Of a DNA stretch of 64,000 bases, positions 16,972-25,995 are shown piece by piece. Made by a program: the position numbers and the translations under genes. The notes under the pieces were generated by a model. That model was not told where the DNA came from. It worked only from the letters and a program-made list of their open reading frames with translations, and did not search any database. The stretch's first letter is position 1. Each line of letters opens with the position of its first letter. The stretch is from Dyella_B nitratireducens. Its GTDB lineage: Bacteria; Pseudomonadota; Gammaproteobacteria; Xanthomonadales; Rhodanobacteraceae. The DNA lies in the NCBI RefSeq assembly GCF_049532905.1, contig NZ_CP064032.1:5208001-5272000 (forward strand), written 5' to 3'.

Positions 16972-18549
16972 ATGGCCTTGAAGGCAAGAACCGTTTCACG
17001 TTTGATCGTGGTGGCGGTCGCACTGGGCGTGCTGGCGTACCAGCATTGGCATCGTCCCGAAAAACCGGCCGCGGCAACCGCGGATGTGGCGCCTGCCGCC
17101 GCGCTCGTCGAAACCAAGGAGCCGTCGCAGCCTGCGCGTATATGGCGGCGCGGATCGCTCACGTTTACATCGTGCGAACTGGGGCGCCCCGGCAGCGGTG
17201 CGCGTGCACAGGCGTGGTGCACCATGTTTGACGTACCGGAAAACCGCGATGATCCGCATGGCCGCCACATCAGCCTGAAGCTCGCGATTGCGCGTAGCGA
17301 TGCGCAAGTGCCCGAACCGGACTTGGTGACACTGCTTGCCGGCGGTCCCGGAGAAGCGGCAACCGAGGCCTGGGTGCTCGAAGCGCCTGCCTTTGCCGAC
17401 GTGCGCAAACACCACGATGTGCTGTTGCTGGATCAACGCGGCACCGGTGGTTCCAATCCGCTGAGCTGCAAGAATGCAGAGAAAGCGTCCGATCAGAATG
17501 CATTGACGTTCGACCTCGACAAGGTCCGGAAAGACGTCACCGCATGCCTGGATGAGGTAAAGCAAAAGGCCGATCCTCGCTACTACACCACCACCATCGC
17601 AACGCAAGATCTGGAGGACGTGCGCAAGGCCCTGGGTTCGCCGTTACTCGATCTGGTTGGTGTTTCCTACGGCACGCGCATGGCACAGCAATACCTCAAG
17701 CACTATCCGGGCAGCGTGCGCAGTGTCGTACTGGATTCTGTGGTGCCGAACCAGGCCGTGCTGGGCGAGGATTTTGCCGCCAATCTCGATGATGCACTGA
17801 AGAAAGACTTCGCCCACTGCGCGGCGGTGCCGGCGTGCAAGCAGCGCTTCGGTGATTCGATGCAGACGCTGTATCAGCTGCGCGATGCGTTGCGTGCGAA
17901 TCCGCACAAGGTCAGCTTCCGCGATCCGGAAACCTACGAAACCGTGGAACGGCCCTTGAGCGAATTTTCGCTCGCCAGCGTGGTGCGGATGTTCGCATAC
18001 CAGCCGGAAACGGCGGCGCTGTTGCCGCTGTCGATCAACGCCGCGGCGCATGGTGATGTTGGTCCTTTGCTAGGGCAGGCGAAGATTCTTAGCGGCGATC
18101 TCAGCGGCGACATGAACAACGGCATGTCCATGAGCGTGATCTGCAGCGAAGACGCCGATCTGCTGCAGCCGCGACCGCAAGATCAGAACGCCATCCTGGG
18201 CAATCACCTTGTCGATGCCCTCAAAGCACAATGTGACGTGTGGCCACATGGCGCGCGCCCGGATGATTTCCACGCGCCGCTGAAGAGCGACAAGCCGATC
18301 CTGATGCTTTCCGGCGAACTGGACCCGGTCACGCCGCCGCGCTATGGCGAACAGATCCTGCCGGGTCTGACGAATGGGCGGCAGCTGATTTTCAAAGGGC
18401 AAGGGCACTCCCTGCTGGGACGCGGCTGCATGCCGCAACTGCTCGGCAAGTTCATCGACAAGCCCGATCCCAAGCAACTGGATGCCAACTGCTTGGACAA
18501 GCTGGACGAAACGCCTGCCTTCATCGACTTCAACGGAGCATCGCCATGA
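16972..18549 (+). CDS. Alpha/beta hydrolase, S33 tripeptidyl-aminopeptidase-like
   Basis: 525-residue exported hydrolase. The start is the ATG at 16972 after GAGGAGTGAGGGAG. An N-terminal hydrophobic segment (residues about 8-25) is a signal peptide or membrane anchor. The nucleophile elbow GVSYG places Ser232; Asp451 in SGELDPVTPP and His479 in GQGHS complete the triad, and the C-terminal third matches the TAP-like domain. The oxyanion region LAGGPGEAATE is present. Such enzymes cleave peptides or ester-like substrates outside the cytoplasm. It is translationally coupled to natA by a 4 bp overlap, which suggests the enzyme and the exporter serve one job, perhaps peptide antibiotic processing or resistance. 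Confidence 0.82.
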   Translation: MALKARTVSRLIVVAVALGVLAYQHWHRPEKPAAATADVAPAAALVETKEPSQPARIWRRGSLTFTSCELGRPGSGARAQAWCTMFDVPENRDDPHGRHISLKLAIARSDAQVPEPDLVTLLAGGPGEAATEAWVLEAPAFADVRKHHDVLLLDQRGTGGSNPLSCKNAEKASDQNALTFDLDKVRKDVTACLDEVKQKADPRYYTTTIATQDLEDVRKALGSPLLDLVGVSYGTRMAQQYLKHYPGSVRSVVLDSVVPNQAVLGEDFAANLDDALKKDFAHCAAVPACKQRFGDSMQTLYQLRDALRANPHKVSFRDPETYETVERPLSEFSLASVVRMFAYQPETAALLPLSINAAAHGDVGPLLGQAKILSGDLSGDMNNGMSMSVICSEDADLLQPRPQDQNAILGNHLVDALKAQCDVWPHGARPDDFHAPLKSDKPILMLSGELDPVTPPRYGEQILPGLTNGRQLIFKGQGHSLLGRGCMPQLLGKFIDKPDPKQLDANCLDKLDETPAFIDFNGASP

Positions 18550-19280
18550 TCGAGGTGAAGGATCTGCACAAACATTTCGGCACCGTGAAGGCGGTGGATG
18601 GGGTGAGCTTTTCAGCGCGTGACGGTGAAATCACCGGGCTGCTCGGTCCGAATGGCGCCGGCAAGACAACCACGCTGCGCATGCTGTACACCTTGATGCA
18701 ACCCGATCGTGGACAGGCGCTGATCGATGGCATCGACCTGGCGAAAGATGCACTTGCAGTGCGCCGCCAGCTCGGCGTGCTGCCCGATGCGCGTGGCTTG
18801 TACAAGCGGCTCACGGCGCGCGAGAACATCGACTACTTCGCGCGGCTGCAAGGCATGGATGAAGCATTGATCCGCACGCGGCGCGAACAGCTGATCAAGG
18901 CCCTCGATATGGCGGATATCGCGGACCGCCGAACGGAAGGCTTCTCGCAGGGTCAGCGCGTGAAGACAGCCATCGCGCGGGCGCTGGTGCACGATCCCAA
19001 GAACGTGATTCTGGACGAGCCCACCAACGGTCTCGATGTGATGGCCACGCGCAGCATGCGCCAGTTCATGCACCGGCTGAAGGAGGAAGGGCGTTGCGTG
19101 CTGTTTTCCAGCCACATCATGCAAGAGGTAGCAGCGTTGTGCGATCGCATCGTGGTGATCGCGCATGGTCGCGTGGTGGCGGATGAAACACCCGATGCGC
19201 TGCGTGCCCAGACCGGGGAGGCCAATCTGGAGGATGCCTTCGTGAAAATCATCGGCAGCGAAGAGGGGCTGGCGGCATGA
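18546..19280 (+). CDS. natA: ABC exporter ATP-binding protein (NatA-like)
   Basis: 244-residue ATPase. Walker A GPNGAGKTT is at residues 34-42, the signature region FSQGQRVKTAIARAL near 136, and Walker B VILDEPTNGLDVMA near 157. NatA-type ATPases pair with a NatB permease and in Bacillus export sodium. Here the pair is the distal part of an operon with a secreted peptidase, so export of a peptide or drug is as likely. Starts and stops overlap neighbours by 4 bp on both sides. Confidence 0.85.
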   Translation: MIEVKDLHKHFGTVKAVDGVSFSARDGEITGLLGPNGAGKTTTLRMLYTLMQPDRGQALIDGIDLAKDALAVRRQLGVLPDARGLYKRLTARENIDYFARLQGMDEALIRTRREQLIKALDMADIADRRTEGFSQGQRVKTAIARALVHDPKNVILDEPTNGLDVMATRSMRQFMHRLKEEGRCVLFSSHIMQEVAALCDRIVVIAHGRVVADETPDALRAQTGEANLEDAFVKIIGSEEGLAA

Positions 19281-20452
19281 AGACCACGCTGACTGTCTTC
19301 CTCAAGGAAGTGAAGGAAAACCTGCGCGACCGACGCACCATCATGAGCGCTTTGCTCCTGGGGCCACTGCTCGGTCCGGTCATTTTCATCATGATCATGA
19401 ACGTGGTGCTCACGCGCGAATTGAACAAGGCCGATCAACCGATCCAGGTGCCGGTGATCGGCGCGCAATACGCCCCAAACCTGATCAATGCCTTGAAGCA
19501 ACAGGGACTGGTACCGCAACCGGCGATTGCCGATCCAGAAACGGCGGTACGCAACCGAGGCGCCGACGTGGTGCTGCGCATTCCCAAAGGTTTCGGTGAT
19601 GCCTGGCGCAAGGGCGAAACCTCGCAGGTGGAGCTGATCTACGACTCCTCGCAGCGTGACGCGGGCGGTTCGGTGGAACGCGTGAAGGGCATGTTGGAAA
19701 ACTACGGCCGGCGCCAGGGTGCGATGCGGCTGGTCGCGCGCGGCCTTTCGCCCACCATGATGGCGCCGGTGGCGGTGGACGAGCGTGATCAGTCCACGCC
19801 GCAGTCACGCGCCGGATTGATGTTCGGCATGCTGCCGTACTTCTTTGTGCTTACCGGATTCATGGGTGGCATGTATCTGGCCATCGACCTCACCGCCGGC
19901 GAGCGCGAGCGGCAGTCGCTGGAGCCGCTGTTCGCCAATCCGGTACCGCGCTGGAAGATCTTGCTGGGCAAGCTGGCGGCGACTTGCGCGTTCTCCCTGA
20001 TGAGCCTGTTGATCTGCGTGATTGCCTTCGGGTTCTGCGGCAAGCTGATTCCTATCGAACGGCTCGGCATGCGGATGGATCTGGGGCTGTCCTTCGCCTC
20101 GCAGGTGATTTTGATGATGCTGCCGCTGGTGATGCTGCTGGCGTGCTTGCAGACGCTGGTTTCGGCCTTCGCGAAGAGTTATCGCGAGGCGCAGTCTTAT
20201 TTGTCGATCCTGATGCTGGTGCCGGTTTTTCCATCCATTCTGTTGAGCGTGACGCCGATGAAAATCGCGGATTGGATGTATTACGTGCCGTTGCTTGGAC
20301 AGCAGGTTGGCATCATGCAGTTGCTGCGCGGTGAGCCGGTGACGGCGGCGGAGATAGCCAGTTGCGTGGTTACGGGTTTGGTTGTCGCGTTGCTGGCGGT
20401 GGTGGTGACGGCGCGGGTTTATCAGTCGGAGCGGTTGGCGATTTCTGCGTGA
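19277..20452 (+). CDS. natB: ABC exporter permease (NatB-like)
   Basis: 391-residue ABC2-type permease. One membrane helix lies near residues 20-45, then a large extracytoplasmic domain of about 130 residues, then five or six helices from about 175 to the end. The loop with LTAGERERQSLEPLFANPVPRWKILLGK is diagnostic for the family. The ATG overlaps the natA stop. The gene ends 28 bp before palindrome copy 2, which probably terminates the operon. The substrate is not known. Confidence 0.85.
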   Translation: MKTTLTVFLKEVKENLRDRRTIMSALLLGPLLGPVIFIMIMNVVLTRELNKADQPIQVPVIGAQYAPNLINALKQQGLVPQPAIADPETAVRNRGADVVLRIPKGFGDAWRKGETSQVELIYDSSQRDAGGSVERVKGMLENYGRRQGAMRLVARGLSPTMMAPVAVDERDQSTPQSRAGLMFGMLPYFFVLTGFMGGMYLAIDLTAGERERQSLEPLFANPVPRWKILLGKLAATCAFSLMSLLICVIAFGFCGKLIPIERLGMRMDLGLSFASQVILMMLPLVMLLACLQTLVSAFAKSYREAQSYLSILMLVPVFPSILLSVTPMKIADWMYYVPLLGQQVGIMQLLRGEPVTAAEIASCVVTGLVVALLAVVVTARVYQSERLAISA

Positions 20453-20480
20453 TATTTTGCTGCCCTTAACCCCATGGCCG

Positions 20481-20554
20481 CGTAGGTTGGGGTGCAAACC
20501 CCAACGCTGGTGTTTGCATGCATGGCGATGTTGGGGTTTGCACCTCAACCTACG
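20481..20554. repeat. Recurrent palindromic element, copy 2
   Basis: Arms 20481-20505 and 20530-20554 (25 bp, one mismatch) around 24 bp. Small internal hairpins GTTGGGG-TGCAAA-CCCCAAC occur in the left arm. It sits between convergent natB and a hydrolase gene; CTA at 20550-20552 is the TAG stop of the hydrolase. Confidence 0.9.
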
Positions 20555-21440
20555 AGAGACATCCGAACAACCAATCAGCAACCGTGTCTGGATGCTCCAG
20601 TTGCAAATGATGCCCGCCCTCCATATGCGTCACAGCAATGCGCGGCACGAGCTGTGCACGCGCCTCCATCATCGCGCTGGGTAGATAGGGCGTAACTGGC
20701 GTGGATAGCAGCAGCGAACTAGGTGCTTCGATCCCCGCAAGCAGCGCGCGAATCTGCCCTTCGGCCAGACGCATGGCACTGGGCCGCGTAAGACGCGGAT
20801 CGCTGCGCCAGCGGTAGCCGCCTTCAACGTGGGCAAGTCCACGCTCCACGATCGGCTGCGCCAAGTCCGCGCGCAGTCCGCTCGCCAGCGTACGTGCGCT
20901 GATGGCTTGGTCCACGTTCGCGAACAGCCGCAACGATTTGCCACTGGCGGCAGGTGCCGCATACGCATCGCGAAAACGTTGCAACGTGTTCGAGCCATCG
21001 TCGCCGAGCGGGCCGAGTCCCTCGATCAGGAACAGCCGATCGATGCGCTGCGGCGTGGCAGCGGCAGCGAGCGAGGCGATGCCTGCGCCGAGCGAATGGC
21101 CAAGCAGGGTGTAACGCTCCAGGCCCAAGGCGTCCGCAGCGCTGAGTACCGCGCTGACGTAGTCGATATAGTGATAACTGATGCCGGCTGGCAGATGGCT
21201 GGAATGCCCGTGGCCGGGCAATTCCAGTGCGATGACGCGAAAGCGCTCGGCCAGTTTCGGTGCAAGGAAGGCATAGCTGCCGGCGTTGTCCAGCCAGCCG
21301 TGCAATGCCAGCAGCGGCGGTGCCGAGGCATCACCCCAGATCAGCGCCGTCAGCGAGAGGTGATGCGACAGGGTGATGCGCTGTTCGATCGGCGCTTCCG
21401 AGTGAGTGCGCTCGTTCACAACGCTTTGCTCGCTGAGCAT
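20550..21440 (-). CDS. Alpha/beta hydrolase
   Basis: About 296 residues. The fold signatures are an early LHGWLDNAGSYAFLA oxyanion region, GLERYTLLGHSLGAGIASL with the nucleophile Ser in GHSLG, and a C-terminal HMEGGHHLQLEHP with the catalytic His. The substrate is unknown; it resembles the epoxide-hydrolase/esterase-like proteins common in Xanthomonadales. Three starts are possible: GTG 21449, ATG 21440 (with AAGGGTGG upstream, preferred) and GTG 21419, which would give a 4 bp overlap with the hemH stop. The stop codon TAG is inside palindrome copy 2. Confidence 0.8.
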   Translation of the reverse strand: MLSEQSVVNERTHSEAPIEQRITLSHHLSLTALIWGDASAPPLLALHGWLDNAGSYAFLAPKLAERFRVIALELPGHGHSSHLPAGISYHYIDYVSAVLSAADALGLERYTLLGHSLGAGIASLAAAATPQRIDRLFLIEGLGPLGDDGSNTLQRFRDAYAAPAASGKSLRLFANVDQAISARTLASGLRADLAQPIVERGLAHVEGGYRWRSDPRLTRPSAMRLAEGQIRALLAGIEAPSSLLLSTPVTPYLPSAMMEARAQLVPRIAVTHMEGGHHLQLEHPDTVADWLFGCLS

Positions 21441-22471
21441 TCGGGCCACCCTTGGGTGTGCCGCAAAATCAGCGCCGCAAGGCTGGCTACCTGCTCATCG
21501 CCATCGTTGAGCGCGGGAATGTAGCGCAGTGCTTCGCCACCGGCTTCGGTGAAGAATTCGGCGTTCTGCATGGCGATTTCTTCCAGCGTTTCCAGGCAAT
21601 CGACGGCGAAGCCAGGGCAGGCGACATCGAGCCGCTTCACGCCTTGCCGGGCGAGCTGCTTGACGGTTTCGTCGGTATACGGTTGCAGCCAGGGTTCGCG
21701 ACCCACGCGTGACTGAAAGCTCATGACCAGCTGCGTCTCGTTCAATCCCAGCCGCTCGCGCAGCAGGCGCGTCGTGGTCTGGCACTGATGGAGATAAGGA
21801 TCGCCGGCAGCCACGTACCGCTGCGGAATGCCATGGAACGACAGCAGCAGCTTGTCGCCGCGGCCATGCTCGGTCCACCAGCGTTCGATCGATTGCGCCA
21901 GCGCTTCGATATGGCCGGCATCGTCGTGGTAGTCGTTGATGATGCGCAGTTCCGGTGGCCAGCGCAGTTGCTTGAACGCATCGGCTACCGCATCGATGAC
22001 TGATCCCGTGGAGGTGCCCGAGTACTGTGGATACAGTGGTAGCACCAGCAGCTGTCGCACACCTTCGCGTTGTAGCTGCTCGATCTGCTTGCGCACTGAC
22101 GGCTCTCCGTAGCGCATGGCCAGTGCCACACGAATCGGTCCGGCGGCGACTTGCTTCAACCTGGCCTGCAGGGCGGCGGCAAGCTTTTCCGAGCCGACGC
22201 GCAGCGGCGAGCCTTCCGTCGTCCACACGCGTGCGTAGGCGTGGGCCGAACGTGCAGGCCGGATACGCAGGATGACGCCGTGCAGAATCAGCCACCAGCG
22301 CCAGCGCGGGTATTCGATCACGCGCGGATCGCCCAGAAATTCGGCCAGATATGGCCGCAGCGCGCGGGCCGTCGGGGCGTTCGGTGTGCCAAGGTTCACA
22401 AGTAGTACGCCAGCCTGAGCAGGTTGGTCGTAGGATTGGCCGGCAAGGCCGGTATAGTGATGAATTGGCAT
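21416..22471 (-). CDS. hemH: Ferrochelatase
   Basis: Inserts ferrous iron into protoporphyrin IX, the last step of heme synthesis. About 351 residues from the ATG at 22471; an upstream ATG at 22510 would add 13 residues, and neither has a clear ribosome site. The N-terminal motif GVLLVNLGTPNAP and the conserved LLSFHGIPQRY with the metal-site His (about residue 213) are present, as is the late VACPGFAVDCLETLEEI signature. It is followed on the same strand by the alpha/beta hydrolase with overlapping ends. Confidence 0.92.
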   Translation of the reverse strand: MPIHHYTGLAGQSYDQPAQAGVLLVNLGTPNAPTARALRPYLAEFLGDPRVIEYPRWRWWLILHGVILRIRPARSAHAYARVWTTEGSPLRVGSEKLAAALQARLKQVAAGPIRVALAMRYGEPSVRKQIEQLQREGVRQLLVLPLYPQYSGTSTGSVIDAVADAFKQLRWPPELRIINDYHDDAGHIEALAQSIERWWTEHGRGDKLLLSFHGIPQRYVAAGDPYLHQCQTTTRLLRERLGLNETQLVMSFQSRVGREPWLQPYTDETVKQLARQGVKRLDVACPGFAVDCLETLEEIAMQNAEFFTEAGGEALRYIPALNDGDEQVASLAALILRHTQGWPECSASKAL

Positions 22472-22595
22472 GGTGGCGTGGACAGCGGACGAGCCGGTCA
22501 AGTCTGCCATAAGCTGCCACGCGCTTTTCGCACAGGGCGGATATGCTCGCCGCTTCTTGCGACCGCGATCGAGTCATCTACATCGGGAGCTATCT

Positions 22596-23285
22596 ATGTT
22601 CAAAGCATTGCGTCGCCTTTCGTTTGTCGCCCTTGCGCTGCTGTTGCCGATTGCCGCCGCGCATGCCGACGACGATACCCCGCAGCAGCGTGCGCAGAAT
22701 GCCGTGCGCGTGCTCAATGAGATCGAGCAGGCGCCGGACAAATCCATCCCCACCGACCTGCTGCGCGATGCGCGGGCGATCGCGGTGATTCCCGACGTGC
22801 TGAAGGTTGGCTTCGTATTCGGTGGCCGCCGTGGCGAGGGCCTCATCTCGGTCAAGAATTCGGATGGCACCTGGTCCAACCCCAGCTTCATCTCTTTCGG
22901 GGGCGGCAGCGTGGGCTTCCAGATCGGTGTCTCCAAGACCGATGTGATCCTGGTGTTCCGCACGCAGCGCGGTGTGGATTCCATCGTCAACGGCAAGTTC
23001 ACGCTGGGCGCCGATGCCTCTGCCGCGGCCGGTCCGGTGGGACGTACCGCCTCGGCGGCGACCGACCAGCAGCTGAAAGCGGAAATCTATTCCTATTCCC
23101 GCGCCCGCGGCCTGTTTGCGGGCGTGGCGCTGGATGGTTCGGTGATCAAGATGGATAACGATGCCAATGCGCAGGTATACGGGCCGGGCATCACGCCGCG
23201 GCGCATTTTCGAAGGCGGGGTAAGCAACGTCCCGGCGGCGGTCGTACGCTTCCGCGACACCCTGGAGGAGTACACTGCGCGGTAA
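22596..23285 (+). CDS. SYLF/YSC84-domain secreted protein
   Basis: 229-residue protein with a signal peptide ending near AHAD. The rest is one SYLF (YSC84) domain: the VIPDVLKVGFVFGGRRGEG segment, GGGSVGFQIGVSKTDVILVF, and the C-terminal YSYSRARGLFAGVALDGS are its signature blocks. SYLF domains bind lipids in eukaryotes; bacterial versions are periplasmic and of unclear function. It lies upstream of tatABC with a 90 bp gap and may share transcription with it. Confidence 0.85.
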   Translation: MFKALRRLSFVALALLLPIAAAHADDDTPQQRAQNAVRVLNEIEQAPDKSIPTDLLRDARAIAVIPDVLKVGFVFGGRRGEGLISVKNSDGTWSNPSFISFGGGSVGFQIGVSKTDVILVFRTQRGVDSIVNGKFTLGADASAAAGPVGRTASAATDQQLKAEIYSYSRARGLFAGVALDGSVIKMDNDANAQVYGPGITPRRIFEGGVSNVPAAVVRFRDTLEEYTAR

Positions 23286-23374
23286 GGCTGCGCGAGCGCG
23301 CTCTTCACATGACGGAAAGCCGGCGCCTGCACTCCCGCAGGCGCAGACGGCAACACTCCGCAACGAGGTTTCTC

Positions 23375-23617
23375 ATGGGTTTGGACAGCATTTGGCATTG
23401 GGCGATCCTGCTCGTCATCATTTTGGTGGTGTTCGGTACCGGTAAGCTGACGAAAATCGGCCCCGATCTCGGCAACGCCGTGCGTGGCTTCAAGAAGGCC
23501 ATGCAGGGTGACGAGGATGAGGAAAAGCGCAAGGCACAGGAAAAGCTGCAGGCCGACCCGGCGCCCGGCGCCGGCAGCACGGCCAGTCAGCAGCGCGATT
23601 CCAGCGAATCCAAGTAA
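23375..23617 (+). CDS. tatA: Twin-arginine translocase subunit TatA
   Basis: 80 residues: one membrane helix (residues about 5-20, HWAILLVIILVVFGTGK), the FGTGKL hinge, an amphipathic helix and a charged tail. It forms the size-fitting pore of the Tat pathway for folded proteins. The start is the ATG at 23375; a longer upstream reading has no signal-like composition. Followed by tatB after 17 bp. Confidence 0.92.
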   Translation: MGLDSIWHWAILLVIILVVFGTGKLTKIGPDLGNAVRGFKKAMQGDEDEEKRKAQEKLQADPAPGAGSTASQQRDSSESK

Positions 23618-23634
23618 GCGCATAGGTAAGCAAC

Positions 23635-23997
23635 ATGATCGAGATCAGCCTCGGCAAGCTGATGTTGCTGGCGCTGATCGCGCTGATCGTGCTCGGCCCG
23701 GAAAAGCTCCCGCATGCTGCGCGCACGGCAGGCGCCTTGGTGCGCCGCTTGCGGCAGGGATGGGATAGCGTGCGCGCCGAGGTGGAGCGTGAGCTGGAAA
23801 TCGAAGAGCTCAAGCGCACCGCGCGCGAAGCCGCAGAGCGTGCCGAGGCCATGCAAACCGAGATGAACAAGGCGGCACGCGAGACGCGCGAACAGATGGC
23901 AAGCACGGCGACGGAGGTGCGCGAGAGCATTGCCGAGGTGCAGAAGGATTTCGTCCAGGCCGACGCGCCGAAGGAAACGCCACATGGCAGCGCCTGA
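23635..23997 (+). CDS. tatB: Twin-arginine translocase subunit TatB
   Basis: 120 residues with an N-terminal membrane helix (LMLLALIALIVLGPEKLP, including the conserved GPEKLP hinge) and a long charged amphipathic region. It receives Tat substrates together with TatC. It overlaps tatC by 14 bp. Confidence 0.92.
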   Translation: MIEISLGKLMLLALIALIVLGPEKLPHAARTAGALVRRLRQGWDSVRAEVERELEIEELKRTAREAAERAEAMQTEMNKAARETREQMASTATEVRESIAEVQKDFVQADAPKETPHGSA

Positions 23998-24745
23998 GCC
24001 CGAGACAAACCTGCAAGAAGGCTTGTTTTCGCATCTGCTCGAACTGCGCGCGCGATTAATCAAAGCGATCCTCGCGTTGGCCGTGGTGCTAGCCGCGTTG
24101 GTGCCGTTCGCCAATCGCCTCTACGCCTGGCTCGCTGCGCCTCTGGTTTCGCGCCTGCCGGAAGGCGCGCATCTGATTGCCACCGAAGTGGCCAGCCCCT
24201 TCATCACACCGCTGAAGCTCGCGTTTTACGCGGCGCTGTTTATCAGCATGCCGGTGATTCTGTATCAGTTGTGGGCATTCGTAAGTCCTGGTCTCTATAA
24301 GCACGAGAAACGCCTGGCGCGGCCATTGCTGGCGGCAGCGCTGGTGTTGTTCTACATCGGTTGCGCGTTTGCCTATTTCCTGGTGCTTCCCGCCGCGTTT
24401 CGTTTTCTCACGGCCGTTACGCCGCAAGGCGTAGAGATGATGACCGACATCACGCATTACCTCGATTTCGTGATGCTCATGTTCTTCGCCTTCGGTCTGT
24501 GTTTCGAAGTGCCGGTGGCCGTGGTGGTGCTGGCGGCCGTCGGCATCGTCGATCTCGACAAGCTGCGCAAGGGCAGGCGCTACGCTGTCGTCGGCGCCTT
24601 CGCCATCGCGGCGGTGGTGACGCCGCCGGACATTACCTCGATGATCATGCTGGCCATTCCGATGTGCCTGCTCTACGAACTCGGCATGCTTGCAGTGCGC
24701 TGGCTGCTCAAGCCGAATGCGGCCGATGCACCTTCTCATCCATGA
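23984..24745 (+). CDS. tatC: Twin-arginine translocase subunit TatC
   Basis: 253 residues, six membrane helices, the core receptor of the Tat system. The N-terminal FSHLLELRARLIKAI (conserved Glu of the signal-peptide site) and LYQLWAFVSPGLYKHEKR (loop signature) are present, plus the C-terminal VVTPPDITSMIMLAIPM. Its start lies inside the end of tatB and its stop overlaps the start of the methyltransferase gene by 4 bp. Confidence 0.93.
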   Translation: MAAPEPETNLQEGLFSHLLELRARLIKAILALAVVLAALVPFANRLYAWLAAPLVSRLPEGAHLIATEVASPFITPLKLAFYAALFISMPVILYQLWAFVSPGLYKHEKRLARPLLAAALVLFYIGCAFAYFLVLPAAFRFLTAVTPQGVEMMTDITHYLDFVMLMFFAFGLCFEVPVAVVVLAAVGIVDLDKLRKGRRYAVVGAFAIAAVVTPPDITSMIMLAIPMCLLYELGMLAVRWLLKPNAADAPSHP

Positions 24746-25947
24746 CGACGCCCAGATCTTCTCGCCTTCCCGAGCCCGACGCTGACGAGCTTGCCCATTC
24801 CGAACGCTTGCTGCAGCACTTGCGCGAAACCATCGCTGCGCATGGACCCATGCCGTTTTCGCAGTACATGGAGCGTTGTCTCTATGCACCGGGGCTTGGC
24901 TACTACAGCGCGGGCAAGACCAAGTTTGGCGAGGCTGGCGATTTCGTCACTGCACCGGAACTTGGCGAATTGTTCGCCCGTTGTGTGGTGCACGCGGTGC
25001 AACCGGTGCTGGCTTTGCTTGGCAGCGAGGTGGATTTCCTCGAACTTGGTGGCGGCAGTGGCGCATTCGCTGAAGCGGCGCTCTTGGCGCTCGCGGAGAA
25101 CAGCGTACTGCCCCGTCGCTACCTGATCCTGGAACCCAGCGCCGACTTGCGCGAACGCCAACGCGAACGCCTCACGGCTGCATTGCCGGCGGGTGTGATG
25201 ACGCGCGTGGCGTGGCTCGATCGACCACCCGAGGAGAACTGGCGCGGTATCTTGTTCGCCAACGAGGTGATCGATGCGCTGCCGACCACGCGCTTCATGA
25301 TTAGGAACAGTGAGGTCTATGAGGAGTACGTCGCGCTGGATGGCGAGGCGCGCCTGGTGCGCGTCGATCGTCCCGCTGACGCCCTGGTTGCCGGCGCGGT
25401 ACGGCACGTCGAACGTGATCTTGGTCGAACTTTCGAAGACGGCTACCGATCCGAAATTCTTCCGCAACTACCCTACTGGATGCAGGCTATTGCCGGTTCG
25501 CTCGAAGCTGGTCTGATGCTCTTCATCGACTATGGCTACGTGCGTCGCGAGTTCTATTTGCCGGAGCGGCAAGACGGTACCTTGATGGCGCACTATCGGC
25601 ATCGCGCACACAACGATCCACTTCATTTGCCCGGTCTCAACGACCTCACCGCCTCCGTCGACTTCACCGCCTTGGCCGAAGCCGGCAACAGCGCCGGCTT
25701 CGGCGTAGCAACCTATTTGCCGCAGGCCCATTTCCTGATCGCCGCCGGTTTGCAGGACATCTTCGAACATGCCTATGAGCAAGCTGCCGATGACGCCGCA
25801 CGCCACCGTCTTGCCCAGCAGGTGAAAAAACTCACCTTGCCGGATCAGATGGGTGAACGGTTCCAGGCAATGTTGCTGGCGCGTGGGCTACCTGCGTTGC
25901 CGCTGCCTGCGGAGTTGTTAGCTGCGGATCAGGGTGGCCGGCTTTAA
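24742..25947 (+). CDS. MidA-like SAM-dependent methyltransferase (COG1565)
   Basis: 401 residues. The SAM site FLELGGGSGAFAEAAL is near residue 95, and early GPMPFSQYMERCLYAPGLGYY is the family hallmark; the NEVIDALPTTRF segment is the adenine-proximal loop. Mitochondrial MidA/NDUFAF7 methylates an Arg of complex I; bacterial members are less studied. It is coupled to tatC by an ATGA overlap, so it is co-transcribed with the Tat genes. It ends 48 bp before the convergent cca gene. Confidence 0.82.
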   Translation: MTTPRSSRLPEPDADELAHSERLLQHLRETIAAHGPMPFSQYMERCLYAPGLGYYSAGKTKFGEAGDFVTAPELGELFARCVVHAVQPVLALLGSEVDFLELGGGSGAFAEAALLALAENSVLPRRYLILEPSADLRERQRERLTAALPAGVMTRVAWLDRPPEENWRGILFANEVIDALPTTRFMIRNSEVYEEYVALDGEARLVRVDRPADALVAGAVRHVERDLGRTFEDGYRSEILPQLPYWMQAIAGSLEAGLMLFIDYGYVRREFYLPERQDGTLMAHYRHRAHNDPLHLPGLNDLTASVDFTALAEAGNSAGFGVATYLPQAHFLIAAGLQDIFEHAYEQAADDAARHRLAQQVKKLTLPDQMGERFQAMLLARGLPALPLPAELLAADQGGRL

Positions 25948-25995
25948 TGAAGTGACGTGCGAGCCGCAACAGAGCCAATACGGTTTTGTTTTGGA

